45,441 nt of DNA from Cytophagales bacterium (GTDB lineage: Bacteria; Bacteroidota; Bacteroidia; Cytophagales; Microscillaceae), in assembly GCA_004293905.1 (NCBI GenBank), contig RDZE01000034.1, positions 1 through 45,441 of the forward strand, read 5' to 3'. Shown in pieces: positions 10,354 through 18,809 of this stretch (the first letter of the stretch is position 1; every line of letters begins with the position of its first letter). The notes below the pieces were generated by a model. That model did no database searches. It saw only the letters and a program-made list of their open reading frames with translations, and was not told the DNA's origin. The position numbers were made by a program, and so were the translations under genes.

Positions 10354-10410
10354 CAATAGACAAATGAAATTTTAGTTATTTTGGGGCAAAAGTTTATCCT
10401 TATTATACTT

Positions 10411-11289
10411 ATGAACCCCGAAATAGAAACCTTGTTAACCTCCGAAGACGATGGTTTTGTCAGTTTAGGCATTGACCTTGCCGTTTCGCAAGGCTATACC
10501 AAAGAACTAAAAGAGTTGTATTGGAATAGTAAAGAGCTTAATCAACTCCCTGAAAATATTGGAAAATTACAATATTTAGAAAAACTTTATGCCTCTGATA
10601 ATTGGTTTGTTACACTACCAAGTGGAATTGGAAAATTACAAAATCTGAAAGAACTTCATGTAAGAGATAACAATATTACGCAACTACCCACCGAGATTGG
10701 GAACTTACAAAATTTAGAAGAACTTAATTTGAAAAAAAATTTGCTTACACACTTGCCTATCGAGATAGGTAAGCTGCAAAATCTTACTTTTTTGTATTTA
10801 TGGAACAATCAACTTACACAATTACCTACTGAAATAGGCAATCTGCAAAATCTTATAGAACTTGATGTAAGTAACAATAAACTGACTCATGTCATTCTTG
10901 AAATAACACAATTAAAAAAACTTACACGGCTTTGGCTGGCTAATAATCGATTCAAACAATTACCTGCTGAAATAGGTCAGTTGAAAAATCTTACGGAACT
11001 TTGGTTGCAAAATAACCAATTTACACATTTACCCGCCGAAATAGGTAATTTTACTAACTTACAAAAACTTGAATTGAGCTACAATGAATTTACGCACTTG
11101 CCTCCCGAAATAGGTAATTTACAAAATTTGGAAATACTCGATTTACGCTACAATCAACTTGCGAGCCTGCCCGCTGAAATTGGAAAATTACAAAATCTGA
11201 AAGAACTTTATTTACAAGATAATGCTTTTTCAGAAAGGGAAATAGAGAAAATAAAAAATTGGCTGCCAAATACGGAAATATTTTTTTAG
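10411..11289 (+). CDS. Cytoplasmic leucine-rich-repeat protein
   Basis: This 292-residue protein has no signal peptide or membrane helix. Residues 1-35 form a short cap ([28 protein letters not shown]) that is shared with the next gene. The rest is about eleven LRRs of 23 residues with the pattern LPxEIGxLxNLxxLxLxxN. An earlier TTG at 10381 is open, but comparison with the paralogue (MHPEIEKFLVS) sets the start at the ATG at 10411 ([11 protein letters not shown]). The repeats are very alike at DNA level. Proteins of this kind bind other proteins; no catalytic domain is present, so the partner and role are unknown. It is transcribed away from the carboxyltransferase gene and lies 21 bp ahead of its paralogue. 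Confidence 0.9.
   Translation: MNPEIETLLTSEDDGFVSLGIDLAVSQGYTKELKELYWNSKELNQLPENIGKLQYLEKLYASDNWFVTLPSGIGKLQNLKELHVRDNNITQLPTEIGNLQNLEELNLKKNLLTHLPIEIGKLQNLTFLYLWNNQLTQLPTEIGNLQNLIELDVSNNKLTHVILEITQLKKLTRLWLANNRFKQLPAEIGQLKNLTELWLQNNQFTHLPAEIGNFTNLQKLELSYNEFTHLPPEIGNLQNLEILDLRYNQLASLPAEIGKLQNLKELYLQDNAFSEREIEKIKNWLPNTEIFF
10626..11208 (+). repeat. DNA-level LRR repeats with an identical 31-bp copy
   Basis: The 31 bp at 10626-10656 recur exactly at 11178-11208, encoding [10 protein letters not shown]. Intermediate repeats are close variants, and the start of the second LRR gene (about 11457-11487) carries another near copy. This indicates recent repeat expansion and sites where recombination could change the repeat number. 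Confidence 0.75.
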
Positions 11290-11310
11290 TTTTCCATAAA
11301 AAAACTACTC

Positions 11311-11844
11311 ATGCACCCTGAAATAGAGAAATTTTTGGTTTCCAAAGACATTGCTTTCATCAGCTTAGGCATTGACCTTGCTGTTTCGCAAGGCTATGTA
11401 AAAGAGGTAAAAGAATTGGATTGGGGGCTCAGAGACCTTACGGAACTCCCTACGAATATTGGAAAATTACAATATTTGGAAAAGTTGTTTTTGGCTATGA
11501 ACCAACTTTCACAACTGCCTTCAGAAATAGGAAAATTAAAAAAATTAAAAGTGCTTAGTCTCAATTATAATCAATTGAGTCACTTACCTGCCGAAATAGG
11601 AAAATTACGAAACTTAGAAAGACTTCACTTATGGGAAAATCAATTATTGAGTTTGCCTCCTGAAATTGGAAAATTACAAAAACTCACTTGGCTCGATTTG
11701 AGGAAAAACCGACTTACACACTTGCCCACTGAAATAGACCAACTGAAAAACTTAACAGAATTAGTCATCAATCAGAATCCTGTTGCACCACAAACAGTAG
11801 ATGAACTCAGAGCCGCCTTACCACATTGTAAAATAGTTGATTAA
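11311..11844 (+). CDS. Cytoplasmic leucine-rich-repeat protein, paralogue of the preceding gene
   Basis: This 177-residue protein is a shorter tandem paralogue of the LRR gene 21 bp upstream. The cap ([31 protein letters not shown]) aligns with the first gene almost residue for residue, and about five LRRs of 23 residues follow ([20 protein letters not shown]). It ends with AALPHCKIVD, comparable to the [10 protein letters not shown] end of the first copy. There is no signal peptide and no enzyme domain. The two genes probably form one transcript and arose by duplication with loss or gain of repeats. It converges on the secreted LRR gene, with only 9 bp between the two stop codons and no obvious terminator. 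Confidence 0.9.
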   Translation: MHPEIEKFLVSKDIAFISLGIDLAVSQGYVKEVKELDWGLRDLTELPTNIGKLQYLEKLFLAMNQLSQLPSEIGKLKKLKVLSLNYNQLSHLPAEIGKLRNLERLHLWENQLLSLPPEIGKLQKLTWLDLRKNRLTHLPTEIDQLKNLTELVINQNPVAPQTVDELRAALPHCKIVD

Positions 11845-11853
11845 ATAACATTT

Positions 11854-13410
11854 TTAAAACGCAATCATTGCATTGGGCAATAGGCTTTTAATTTTTTGTT
11901 GCTCTTCCGCGCTAATAGTATTGTTAATGAGTATTATTTTCTGTAATTTTTTCATTTCACCTATGTTTTTATCCATAGTACTGATTTTATTGTTAGAAAG
12001 ATGCAACTCTTGCAGATTAGTAAGTTTATAAAAATTAGCAGGCAATACTGCTATGGCATTGTCCGTGATACCTAAAAAAGTGAGTTTAGCCATTTGATTG
12101 ATATTTTTAGGCAGAGTAGTGAGTTTATTCATGCTCAATTCTAATACTTCTAATTGTGTTAGGTTGAGAAGTGTTTTAGGTACTTCGTTGAGCATATTTT
12201 GAGTAAGTAGTAGTGTTTTTAATCGTGTGAGTGTGGCTATATTTTCAGGAAAAACAGCCAATTGATTGTCGTCCAAATAAAGGGTTTCCAAACCTTGTAA
12301 ACTACCGATGGCATTGTCTATGTATTTTATTTTATTATGGGATAAAAATAAATCTTTCAGTGCTTTTATATTGGCAATGTCCCCTTTGAGAGAGTCTAAT
12401 TGGTTATGAGTAAGGTTCAAAAAAAATAGTTTTTCATTAGGTACATTTATTGTTAAAGTTTTGATTTGATTGTTTGCCAAATCTAAAACAGTAAGCGCAG
12501 GAGCAAGCAAAGCAGTACTCGGAAATGTACTAAAATGATTGTTTTCAAGGTTAAGGGCTTGTAATTGCATACAAGTTTTGATGCTTTCGGGCAAGGAAGT
12601 GATTTGGTTAAAAGAAGCCTGCAAACGTTCTATTTTTTTGAGTTGCCCTATGTTTTCTGGTAGTTGTGTGAGTTGGTTGTTTTGACAGTAAAGCTCTTTC
12701 AACTCTGCGCAAAGTGCCAAACTTTTGGGGAGAGCTACAAGGGCATTGTTGTTCAACATTATTTTTTCTAACTGTGGCATTTCTCCAAAACCTTCAGGAA
12801 GTTGTATCAATTGGTTGTACGATAAGTCTATGATTTTCAAATGTTTGCATTGTTTCCATTGGGCAGGCAATTGAAATATTTTATTTCTACTAAGCAATAT
12901 TTCCTCAATGGCTTCAAGCGAGTCAAGCGTAGGTATTTTTCTGATTTGATTTTCTTCTAACCACAAATAACGCAATTTTTTTAGTTGTAATAGTTGATTG
13001 GGCAAACTGTCTATTCGATTTCGGCTTAGGTTAAGTGTTTGCAAATGAGCAAGTTGATTGATATTTTGGGGAAGATATTGTAAATAGTTTTGCGATACAT
13101 TGAGTATTTGTAACCATTGCAATTCGGCTATTTCACTGGGCAAGTCGCGGAGTTGGTTGTTGGCTAATATCAATACGTGCAACTGTTTTAGTTGTAATAT
13201 CTCTTTGGGAAACTCTTTTAGGTTTTGCTTGCTGAGGTCTAATTTGTATACTTCTTGCGGATTTTTGAGTGCTTTTTTGAGGTCAAAGAAAAAAACTTTT
13301 TTCTGTAAATCTGCCTCGCTAAGGGGCATTTCTTGAGCAAAAACTGCCAAGAAACCACTATTTCCTAAAAAGAAAAGAAGCAAAGAGAAAATCAATATGT
13401 TTTTTTTCAT
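11854..13410 (-). CDS. Secreted leucine-rich-repeat protein
   Basis: This 518-residue protein has a clear signal peptide (NILIFSLLLFFLGNSGFLA, cut near AVFAQ). A short region with LSEADLQKKVFFFDLKKALK follows, then about twenty LRRs of 23 residues that reach the C-terminus (SLLPNAMIAF). The repeat pattern (LPxxIxxLxxLxxLxLxxNxLxxLP) is related to that of the two cytoplasmic LRR genes but more diverged. No T9SS sorting domain or lipobox is seen, so it is probably periplasmic or outer-membrane associated. Its start lies 16 nt behind the FG-GAP/type A sorting-domain gene, so it is likely the last gene of that transcript. Its function is unknown. Confidence 0.9.
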   Translation of the reverse strand: MKKNILIFSLLLFFLGNSGFLAVFAQEMPLSEADLQKKVFFFDLKKALKNPQEVYKLDLSKQNLKEFPKEILQLKQLHVLILANNQLRDLPSEIAELQWLQILNVSQNYLQYLPQNINQLAHLQTLNLSRNRIDSLPNQLLQLKKLRYLWLEENQIRKIPTLDSLEAIEEILLSRNKIFQLPAQWKQCKHLKIIDLSYNQLIQLPEGFGEMPQLEKIMLNNNALVALPKSLALCAELKELYCQNNQLTQLPENIGQLKKIERLQASFNQITSLPESIKTCMQLQALNLENNHFSTFPSTALLAPALTVLDLANNQIKTLTINVPNEKLFFLNLTHNQLDSLKGDIANIKALKDLFLSHNKIKYIDNAIGSLQGLETLYLDDNQLAVFPENIATLTRLKTLLLTQNMLNEVPKTLLNLTQLEVLELSMNKLTTLPKNINQMAKLTFLGITDNAIAVLPANFYKLTNLQELHLSNNKISTMDKNIGEMKKLQKIILINNTISAEEQQKIKSLLPNAMIAF

Positions 13411-13426
13411 AAATAAGTTTTTATTG

Positions 13427-15655
13427 CTATTGAATCATTACTTTTTCACTCCATACCGCACCATTTTCCAACTCTATATGCACAATGTAAATACCACTTT
13501 GCCACACCTCAACAGGAATGGCATTTTCTATGTTCTTAAAAATACGAATATCTTTTAAGATGGTTTTTCCTTGTGCATCATAAATTTGAAGTGTAGCATT
13601 GAGGTTTGTTCTTATAAATAAAGTTTGTTGAGTAGGATTAGGGTAAATTACTACTTGTGGATTTTCGTTCGCGGCAAAAGTTTTGGCATTTTGCGATGTA
13701 TTTTTGAACAAATAGATACCTCCCGTATTGTTACCAACTGCTATTTCGGGCAACCCATCTGCATTGAGATCAGCAGTTGCCAAACTCAAAAAAGTTCCCA
13801 TTTGGTAGGTGTTGTATTGTTGATTAAGGCTATCGGCAATCCATTCCGTCAATGGGTTAGGCTTACTGTTTTTGGTGATAGCAGGGTATATTTTTATCTT
13901 GCCTTCGTTGTCAGCCACTATCAAATCGGGCGTACCGTCTTTGTCCAAATCTTCTATGAAGGGGGCTACATTTCTACGGAAAGGGTGCGACTGAATACCC
14001 GCTAAAGAGTCAGTAATGAGCTTTAGGTTTGGGTTTAGATTTGTTTCAGTATTGAGATAATAGCGTATATTTCCTTGTGTTTTTCCAAGCAAAAGGTCTA
14101 TAATGCCATCTCCATTCATATCAGCCCAATGCGGTTTGTCGTTCAGTTCGGCGGGCGAAGGGAGCAGTTTCCAAGTAGGGTTTTGCCAAGTTGTTGCGTT
14201 TTCGTACAAACAATAGTAACTTACCGCCTGATTATTTTCGGTTACGCTCAAAAGTACGTCTTTTTTTTGGTCTTGGTTAAGGTCTATGATTTGCAGTGAA
14301 ATGCTGTGCCATTTTTTATTTTTTATTTGCAAAAAATCATCATTTTTCCAATTGAAAATGGGATTGTTAGGCGTGCCTATGTTCTCAAAAAGTTGTAAGG
14401 AAGCGGTATAATTTTGTTGTGCAACACTGCCTTTGTTTGCCACTATCAAATCCCAATCACCATCAGCATCATAATCTAAGAAAGCAGGTGCGGCATTTTC
14501 GCCTACCTCTATCATGTTTTCTTGCAAAAAATTAGGCTGTTGGAATACAAAGTTGGGTTGTTGTGCTGTGCCTGTATTTTTATAATACCAAAGAGATTGG
14601 AAAAAATCTATGCTGTTGTTTTCATTTCTGAATACATTGGGCGCAGCCAAAAGGTCTTTTTTTCCGTCTTGGTCTATGTCTTCCATAAATACGGCTGGGA
14701 AAATAGCCAAATCAATCGGGTGTGATGCAGGAAAATCTTTTTGGTAGGTTCTAAAAATCGCCTCTTTATTTGTTCCTTCATTGAGCAGGCTATAAATGCG
14801 CCTACACGAAACATCGCCCAATAGCAGGTCTTTTTTGTTATCGGCGTTCAAATCCAAGATATACAAAGTAGAGCCCAAATGCTGTGTTCGGAGCCATTTG
14901 TTGGTTTCATTTCCTCCACCTCCAGAGCCCGTACAACCCAATTGGAACGTAAAATCTTCGCAAGCACTTCCCTCCTGAAAATCGCCCCAACAACTATTTA
15001 TCTTCTTGAACTCCAATTGATTGGCATTTCCATATTTTTCCATACTTTGGTTTTGATGAAATTCGGCAAACGCACCTGTGAAAAAATCAAAAGTGATGAT
15101 GTCTACATCACCGTCATCGTCCAAATCTGTAATGGCGGGAATGTCAGTAATGGGGGCTAATAAGTTGAAATTGGTATTAGAAAAACCTTCTGTACTGAGT
15201 AAATCGTATGCTAATTCAAAAGTAGGTTTTTTTCCTTTAAGGGTAGTATTTCTGAAGACCTTAATGCCCCCTTTTTCGCTATAGGTAAAAATATCTTTGC
15301 GTTGGTCGCGGTCATAATCTATCATAATAGCCCAATAAGTCAGTCGTGGAAAACAATTTTCGTACTCAGGAGCATATCTGTAGAGTGTATTATTGTTTTG
15401 GGTGTAGGCTAAAAAAGTATATACTTTATTGTTAGTTCGCTCCATCAAACACAAATCTATTTGACTATCTCCATTGAGGTCAATCGTATTGATTTGTGGC
15501 GCATTCAGCCCGCCTGCCCAAGCATTTTGCATAGGTAGGTTGTTTTTTTGCACCTGTAGTTGATAATGTTCAAAAAAGAAGCCCTGTGCAGCGACTTTGT
15601 TGTATTGCAAAAGCGCGACAAGGGCAATGATTGAGAATGATAAAAAACTTCGCAT
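13427..15655 (-). CDS. Secreted FG-GAP/VCBS repeat protein with T9SS type A sorting domain
   Basis: This 742-residue protein has a signal peptide (residues 1-23, cut after VAAQ). About ten FG-GAP/VCBS-like units follow at residues 45-660, each with a Ca-binding loop such as DLNGDSQID, DLDDDGDVD, DIDQDGKKD, DYDADGDWD, DMNGDGIID and DLDKDGTPD. This is the layout of an extracellular beta-propeller. The last 75 residues form a type A T9SS C-terminal sorting domain: VVIYPNPTQQTLFIRTN, then LQIYDAQGKTI and a final SGIYIVHIELENG with SEKVMIQ. The mature protein should be carried across the outer membrane and attached to the surface or released. It starts 20 nt behind the IgGFc-binding/PKD gene. The ligand is unknown. 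Confidence 0.93.
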   Translation of the reverse strand: MRSFLSFSIIALVALLQYNKVAAQGFFFEHYQLQVQKNNLPMQNAWAGGLNAPQINTIDLNGDSQIDLCLMERTNNKVYTFLAYTQNNNTLYRYAPEYENCFPRLTYWAIMIDYDRDQRKDIFTYSEKGGIKVFRNTTLKGKKPTFELAYDLLSTEGFSNTNFNLLAPITDIPAITDLDDDGDVDIITFDFFTGAFAEFHQNQSMEKYGNANQLEFKKINSCWGDFQEGSACEDFTFQLGCTGSGGGGNETNKWLRTQHLGSTLYILDLNADNKKDLLLGDVSCRRIYSLLNEGTNKEAIFRTYQKDFPASHPIDLAIFPAVFMEDIDQDGKKDLLAAPNVFRNENNSIDFFQSLWYYKNTGTAQQPNFVFQQPNFLQENMIEVGENAAPAFLDYDADGDWDLIVANKGSVAQQNYTASLQLFENIGTPNNPIFNWKNDDFLQIKNKKWHSISLQIIDLNQDQKKDVLLSVTENNQAVSYYCLYENATTWQNPTWKLLPSPAELNDKPHWADMNGDGIIDLLLGKTQGNIRYYLNTETNLNPNLKLITDSLAGIQSHPFRRNVAPFIEDLDKDGTPDLIVADNEGKIKIYPAITKNSKPNPLTEWIADSLNQQYNTYQMGTFLSLATADLNADGLPEIAVGNNTGGIYLFKNTSQNAKTFAANENPQVVIYPNPTQQTLFIRTNLNATLQIYDAQGKTILKDIRIFKNIENAIPVEVWQSGIYIVHIELENGAVWSEKVMIQ

Positions 15656-15675
15656 GGTGGTTGATTTAGGTTCTT

Positions 15676-18027
15676 TTAGCGCAGCAGGTTTATTTTTCCT
15701 TGCGCCTTTAGTTTTTGTCCTGGGAAAAAGACACTTTCATAGGTAGCATTCCAGACATAAGTACCAGAGGGTGCTTTTTGCCCATAAACCAGTCCGTCCC
15801 ATTTATCATTGGCACTTCTTGCTACAAAAATGGTTTCGCCCCATCGGTTAAAGATGCGCAAATCTAAATTGTAGAAGCCATCGCCAAATATCTCTAACAC
15901 GTCATTTTTACCATCATCATTGGGTGTAAAACCTGTAGGCAGTTGTAGTAAAGTTTCGCAGGCATTTCTGAAAATGACCGAATCTGCCAATCTACAACCT
16001 GTAGTAATATCCGTAACAATGACCGAATACGAGCCTGCTTTATTAATGGTAATCGTATTGCTACTTTGTGTGCCCGATGGCGTACTCCAAACAACGGCAT
16101 GTACGGCTGCGTTGTAGCTTGCCAATGCAGTTAGTTGGAATGATTCTGCATTTTTTTCGCATACATAAGCTATTTGTGTTCTATTGTTGTCAAAATAGTT
16201 GGGTGCTACAGGATTCGTTACAATATCAGTTTGTGGAGGGGCTGCCGTTATTACTGTAAAGTTAGTTCTTTGTTTGCAAGAGCCTTGTGTGAGTTCTATC
16301 CAATAACTACCGGGCTGTTTTACTTTTAGAGTTCGCCCTGTTGAGCCATCAGACCATAAGTAAGCATCGTACAAGCCAGCATCGAGCGTAGCACTATCAC
16401 CGGGGCAAAGTGGATAGGGAATAGTGAAGTTGGGTGTGGGTTGTCTTATGGTGATGGTAGTCGAGAGTGTGTCTTTACAACCAGCATTGGTAGTGATGAT
16501 GAGCCTAATGTTATAAGTACCTGGGGTAGTGTAAGTATAGGTGGTAGTGGTGGTATTGATAGCGGCAGGTGTAACGGTTTGTCTGGTAGTGAGGCTGTTT
16601 ACATCGCCTGTAAGATACCAGTCAAAAGTGGCTACATTGCGTCCTGTGGCAGAAAAAGTAACAGGATTATTGGGGCAAATAGGAGTTTGTGCGCTGAGCG
16701 TATTGGTAGAGGTAGCAAAACCTGTACCTCCTATGGTAAGATAACTTTCGTTGGTACTTGTACCATAGACATACAATGAAAAATCAGCATTTGCCGTAAG
16801 GGTATAAGGGGCAGCCGTAGCTGTAGGAATAGGAATTTTGACAAATACATAATCGCGTCCTGGGCTAAATGCTGAGATACCCGTAGTGATGAGTGTGCCA
16901 TTGAGCCTAATATTGAGTGTGGTGGCGTTGGTAGAGCTTGAACGAAGTATCATCAATGCCGAATGACTATTGATGCCCGTTCGAGTGATGGTAGAAAAAG
17001 TGGCCGAGCGGAGTTGTCTATCAGCAGGGCTAAGAATCGTTAGTGAAGGATTGCCTACTGAAGCCCCATTGCAACTATTACTTTTCATAAGCATTGCTAC
17101 TGATACTAAAGTACTCGATTGAATAGTAACTGCTTTGTTCAATTCTATATCTCTTACTTGTCCTTTATTGAGTGTGAAAAAATTTGCACCACTTGTTGCA
17201 CTATCTATAGATATGGTAGTGTTATTGTCAGAAGCTACAAAACGAAGTACATAATTGGCACTGCTTGATTCTAAGGGCGCAGTCAAAAAGCGTTGCCCCC
17301 AAACGGCTAAGGGGAGCATCTGCGCATATAGATGATTGCTACCAGCACAAGCACCCGTAACTGTGGAAGTGTTAGTGCCTGCGAATACGGCTATAGGGCG
17401 GCAGGCTTCTACTATTGTACCGCTGAGGTCATTAGGGGCATTGCTTCGTACCCAATAAGTTTGCCCACGATTAAGTGTAACGCTGAATTGTGTACCTGCG
17501 GGTTTTGCACCTGCTGTAGTGGTGGAAGGGGTTATTTTTACTTCTGTATTGTCTTCTGTAGCTACTACCATTACTTGCGATTCGCCACTATAGGCAGTAA
17601 CATAATATTCGCTTATTTTGCCTAAATTGGGAAGAGGAAGAACAGAAGTAGCATCTAAACTCCCTACTAAGGCATTAGAGGCAGTAACAAATACATCAGA
17701 GGTGGCGGTTACTCTGATACCTCCCCTATATTGCACGGTTTCGAGTGTAGTAGGCAATACATTGGCAGGGGTGAGTGTTACGGCTTGTGTAGTATTGGCA
17801 GCAACATTGCCCGTAAATACTACTGTGCCTGTAGCATTATCAAAAAGGCGTACTTCGACTTGTGCAGCAGTAGCCCCTGTACTGATAAATAATTTTACAT
17901 CATCAGCTCCAGTATGATTAAGGAAAGCCAACCAAAACTCTCTACCTTGCATGTTTTGAGCTTTTAGTGGGTAACTTATCCACAATATCATCATAGAAAG
18001 AAAAAGCAAAGAGAATATTTTTTTCAT
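15676..18027 (-). CDS. Surface protein with IgGFc-binding-like domain, PKD domain and T9SS type B (gliding-associated) sorting domain
   Basis: This 783-residue protein has a signal peptide (cut near YPLKAQ). Residues 27-430 look like the IgGFc-binding N-terminal domain family: GREFWLAFLNH at the start, repeated beta units, and CRPIAVFAGTN with AQMLPLAVWGQRF. A PKD domain follows at about 450-530 (NPVTFSATG to TPGTYNIRLIITT), then an Ig-like stretch. The last 85 residues are the gliding-motility-associated C-terminal domain (LPTGFTPNDDGKNDVLEI, FNRWGETIF, DGLVYGQKAPSGTYVW), the signal for T9SS export of SprB-like proteins. It starts a tight cluster with the FG-GAP and LRR genes behind it (gaps of 20 and 16 nt) and lies 67 nt behind radC. 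The IgGFc name reflects homology only; real ligands are unknown. Confidence 0.92.
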   Translation of the reverse strand: MKKIFSLLFLSMMILWISYPLKAQNMQGREFWLAFLNHTGADDVKLFISTGATAAQVEVRLFDNATGTVVFTGNVAANTTQAVTLTPANVLPTTLETVQYRGGIRVTATSDVFVTASNALVGSLDATSVLPLPNLGKISEYYVTAYSGESQVMVVATEDNTEVKITPSTTTAGAKPAGTQFSVTLNRGQTYWVRSNAPNDLSGTIVEACRPIAVFAGTNTSTVTGACAGSNHLYAQMLPLAVWGQRFLTAPLESSSANYVLRFVASDNNTTISIDSATSGANFFTLNKGQVRDIELNKAVTIQSSTLVSVAMLMKSNSCNGASVGNPSLTILSPADRQLRSATFSTITRTGINSHSALMILRSSSTNATTLNIRLNGTLITTGISAFSPGRDYVFVKIPIPTATAAPYTLTANADFSLYVYGTSTNESYLTIGGTGFATSTNTLSAQTPICPNNPVTFSATGRNVATFDWYLTGDVNSLTTRQTVTPAAINTTTTTYTYTTPGTYNIRLIITTNAGCKDTLSTTITIRQPTPNFTIPYPLCPGDSATLDAGLYDAYLWSDGSTGRTLKVKQPGSYWIELTQGSCKQRTNFTVITAAPPQTDIVTNPVAPNYFDNNRTQIAYVCEKNAESFQLTALASYNAAVHAVVWSTPSGTQSSNTITINKAGSYSVIVTDITTGCRLADSVIFRNACETLLQLPTGFTPNDDGKNDVLEIFGDGFYNLDLRIFNRWGETIFVARSANDKWDGLVYGQKAPSGTYVWNATYESVFFPGQKLKAQGKINLLR

Positions 18028-18094
18028 AGATTAAAGACGATTTATTGATTTTAGAACGAATGTTTTAATAGATTATTACGCAGTGTTTTTTTTC

Positions 18095-18796
18095 TCACAT
18101 ATAGCCTGCTTCATTGAAACTATAGAAACCGTTGTTGGTAAATATGAGGTGGTCTAATACTTTGATTTCTAACAGGTTTCCGCCTTCTATAAGTTTTTTG
18201 GTGATGGCGTGGTCTTGGGGGCTGGGTTCGAGGTTGCCCGAAGGGTGATTGTGCATCAGTATGATACTTGATGTGGTGCTTTGTAGTGCATTTTTGAATA
18301 CTTTTTTAGGGTCTACGACTGTGGCAGAGAGTCCTCCTTCGCTAATAAGTATTTTATCGAGTACTTTGTTTGCTCTATTGAGTAAAAGTATCCAAAATTC
18401 TTCGTGTTCCAAATCCATAAAAGTAGCCCGCATGAGTTCATATACATCTTGGGCACTTTTGATGACGGGTTTTACTTCGGGTTGTTGTGGTCTTCTTCTG
18501 CCTAACTCTAAGGCACTTACAATGGTGATGGCTTTTGCTTCGCCGATGCCTTTTATTTTGGTAAGTTGTTTGTAAGTTTTGGTAGCAAGTGTATGTAAAT
18601 CGTTGTTATTTTCTTTGAGTATATGTTTGGCTAATTCTACGGCACTCATGGCTACTGTTCCTGAGCCGATAAGAATGGCTAAAAGTTCGGCATCGGTAAG
18701 AGCTGCTACACCTTTTTCCATGAGTTTTTCGCGGGGTCGGTCTTCTTTAGCCCAATCTTTGATGGTGAGTTTTCTTTGTTCGTCTTTTTCGTCCAT
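18095..18796 (-). CDS. radC: RadC family JAB/MPN-domain protein
   Basis: This 233-residue protein has the family's usual length. A helix-hairpin-helix segment (IKGIGEAKA, about 81-89) precedes the JAMM metalloprotease-like domain with the motif HNHPSGNLEPSPQD (182-195) and an upstream glutamate in HEEFW. RadC was once named for DNA repair, but its biochemical role is unsettled. The frame is open to 18832, but that start overlaps the previous gene. The ATG at 18796 gives the family N-terminus (MDEKDEQRKLTIKDWAKEDR) and lies 13 nt behind the stop of the propeller phosphatase, so co-transcription is likely. Confidence 0.95.
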   Translation of the reverse strand: MDEKDEQRKLTIKDWAKEDRPREKLMEKGVAALTDAELLAILIGSGTVAMSAVELAKHILKENNNDLHTLATKTYKQLTKIKGIGEAKAITIVSALELGRRRPQQPEVKPVIKSAQDVYELMRATFMDLEHEEFWILLLNRANKVLDKILISEGGLSATVVDPKKVFKNALQSTTSSIILMHNHPSGNLEPSPQDHAITKKLIEGGNLLEIKVLDHLIFTNNGFYSFNEAGYM

Positions 18797-18809
18797 AGTG
18801 CGATAAGCA

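Noticed and set aside
10381..10410. TTG start for the first LRR gene
   Set aside because: The paralogue aligns from the ATG at 10411; the ten extra residues have no counterpart.
10308..10472. Longer N-terminus for the carboxyltransferase
   Set aside because: The extra 55 residues do not resemble the family and would span its own -7 element and the opposite gene's start.
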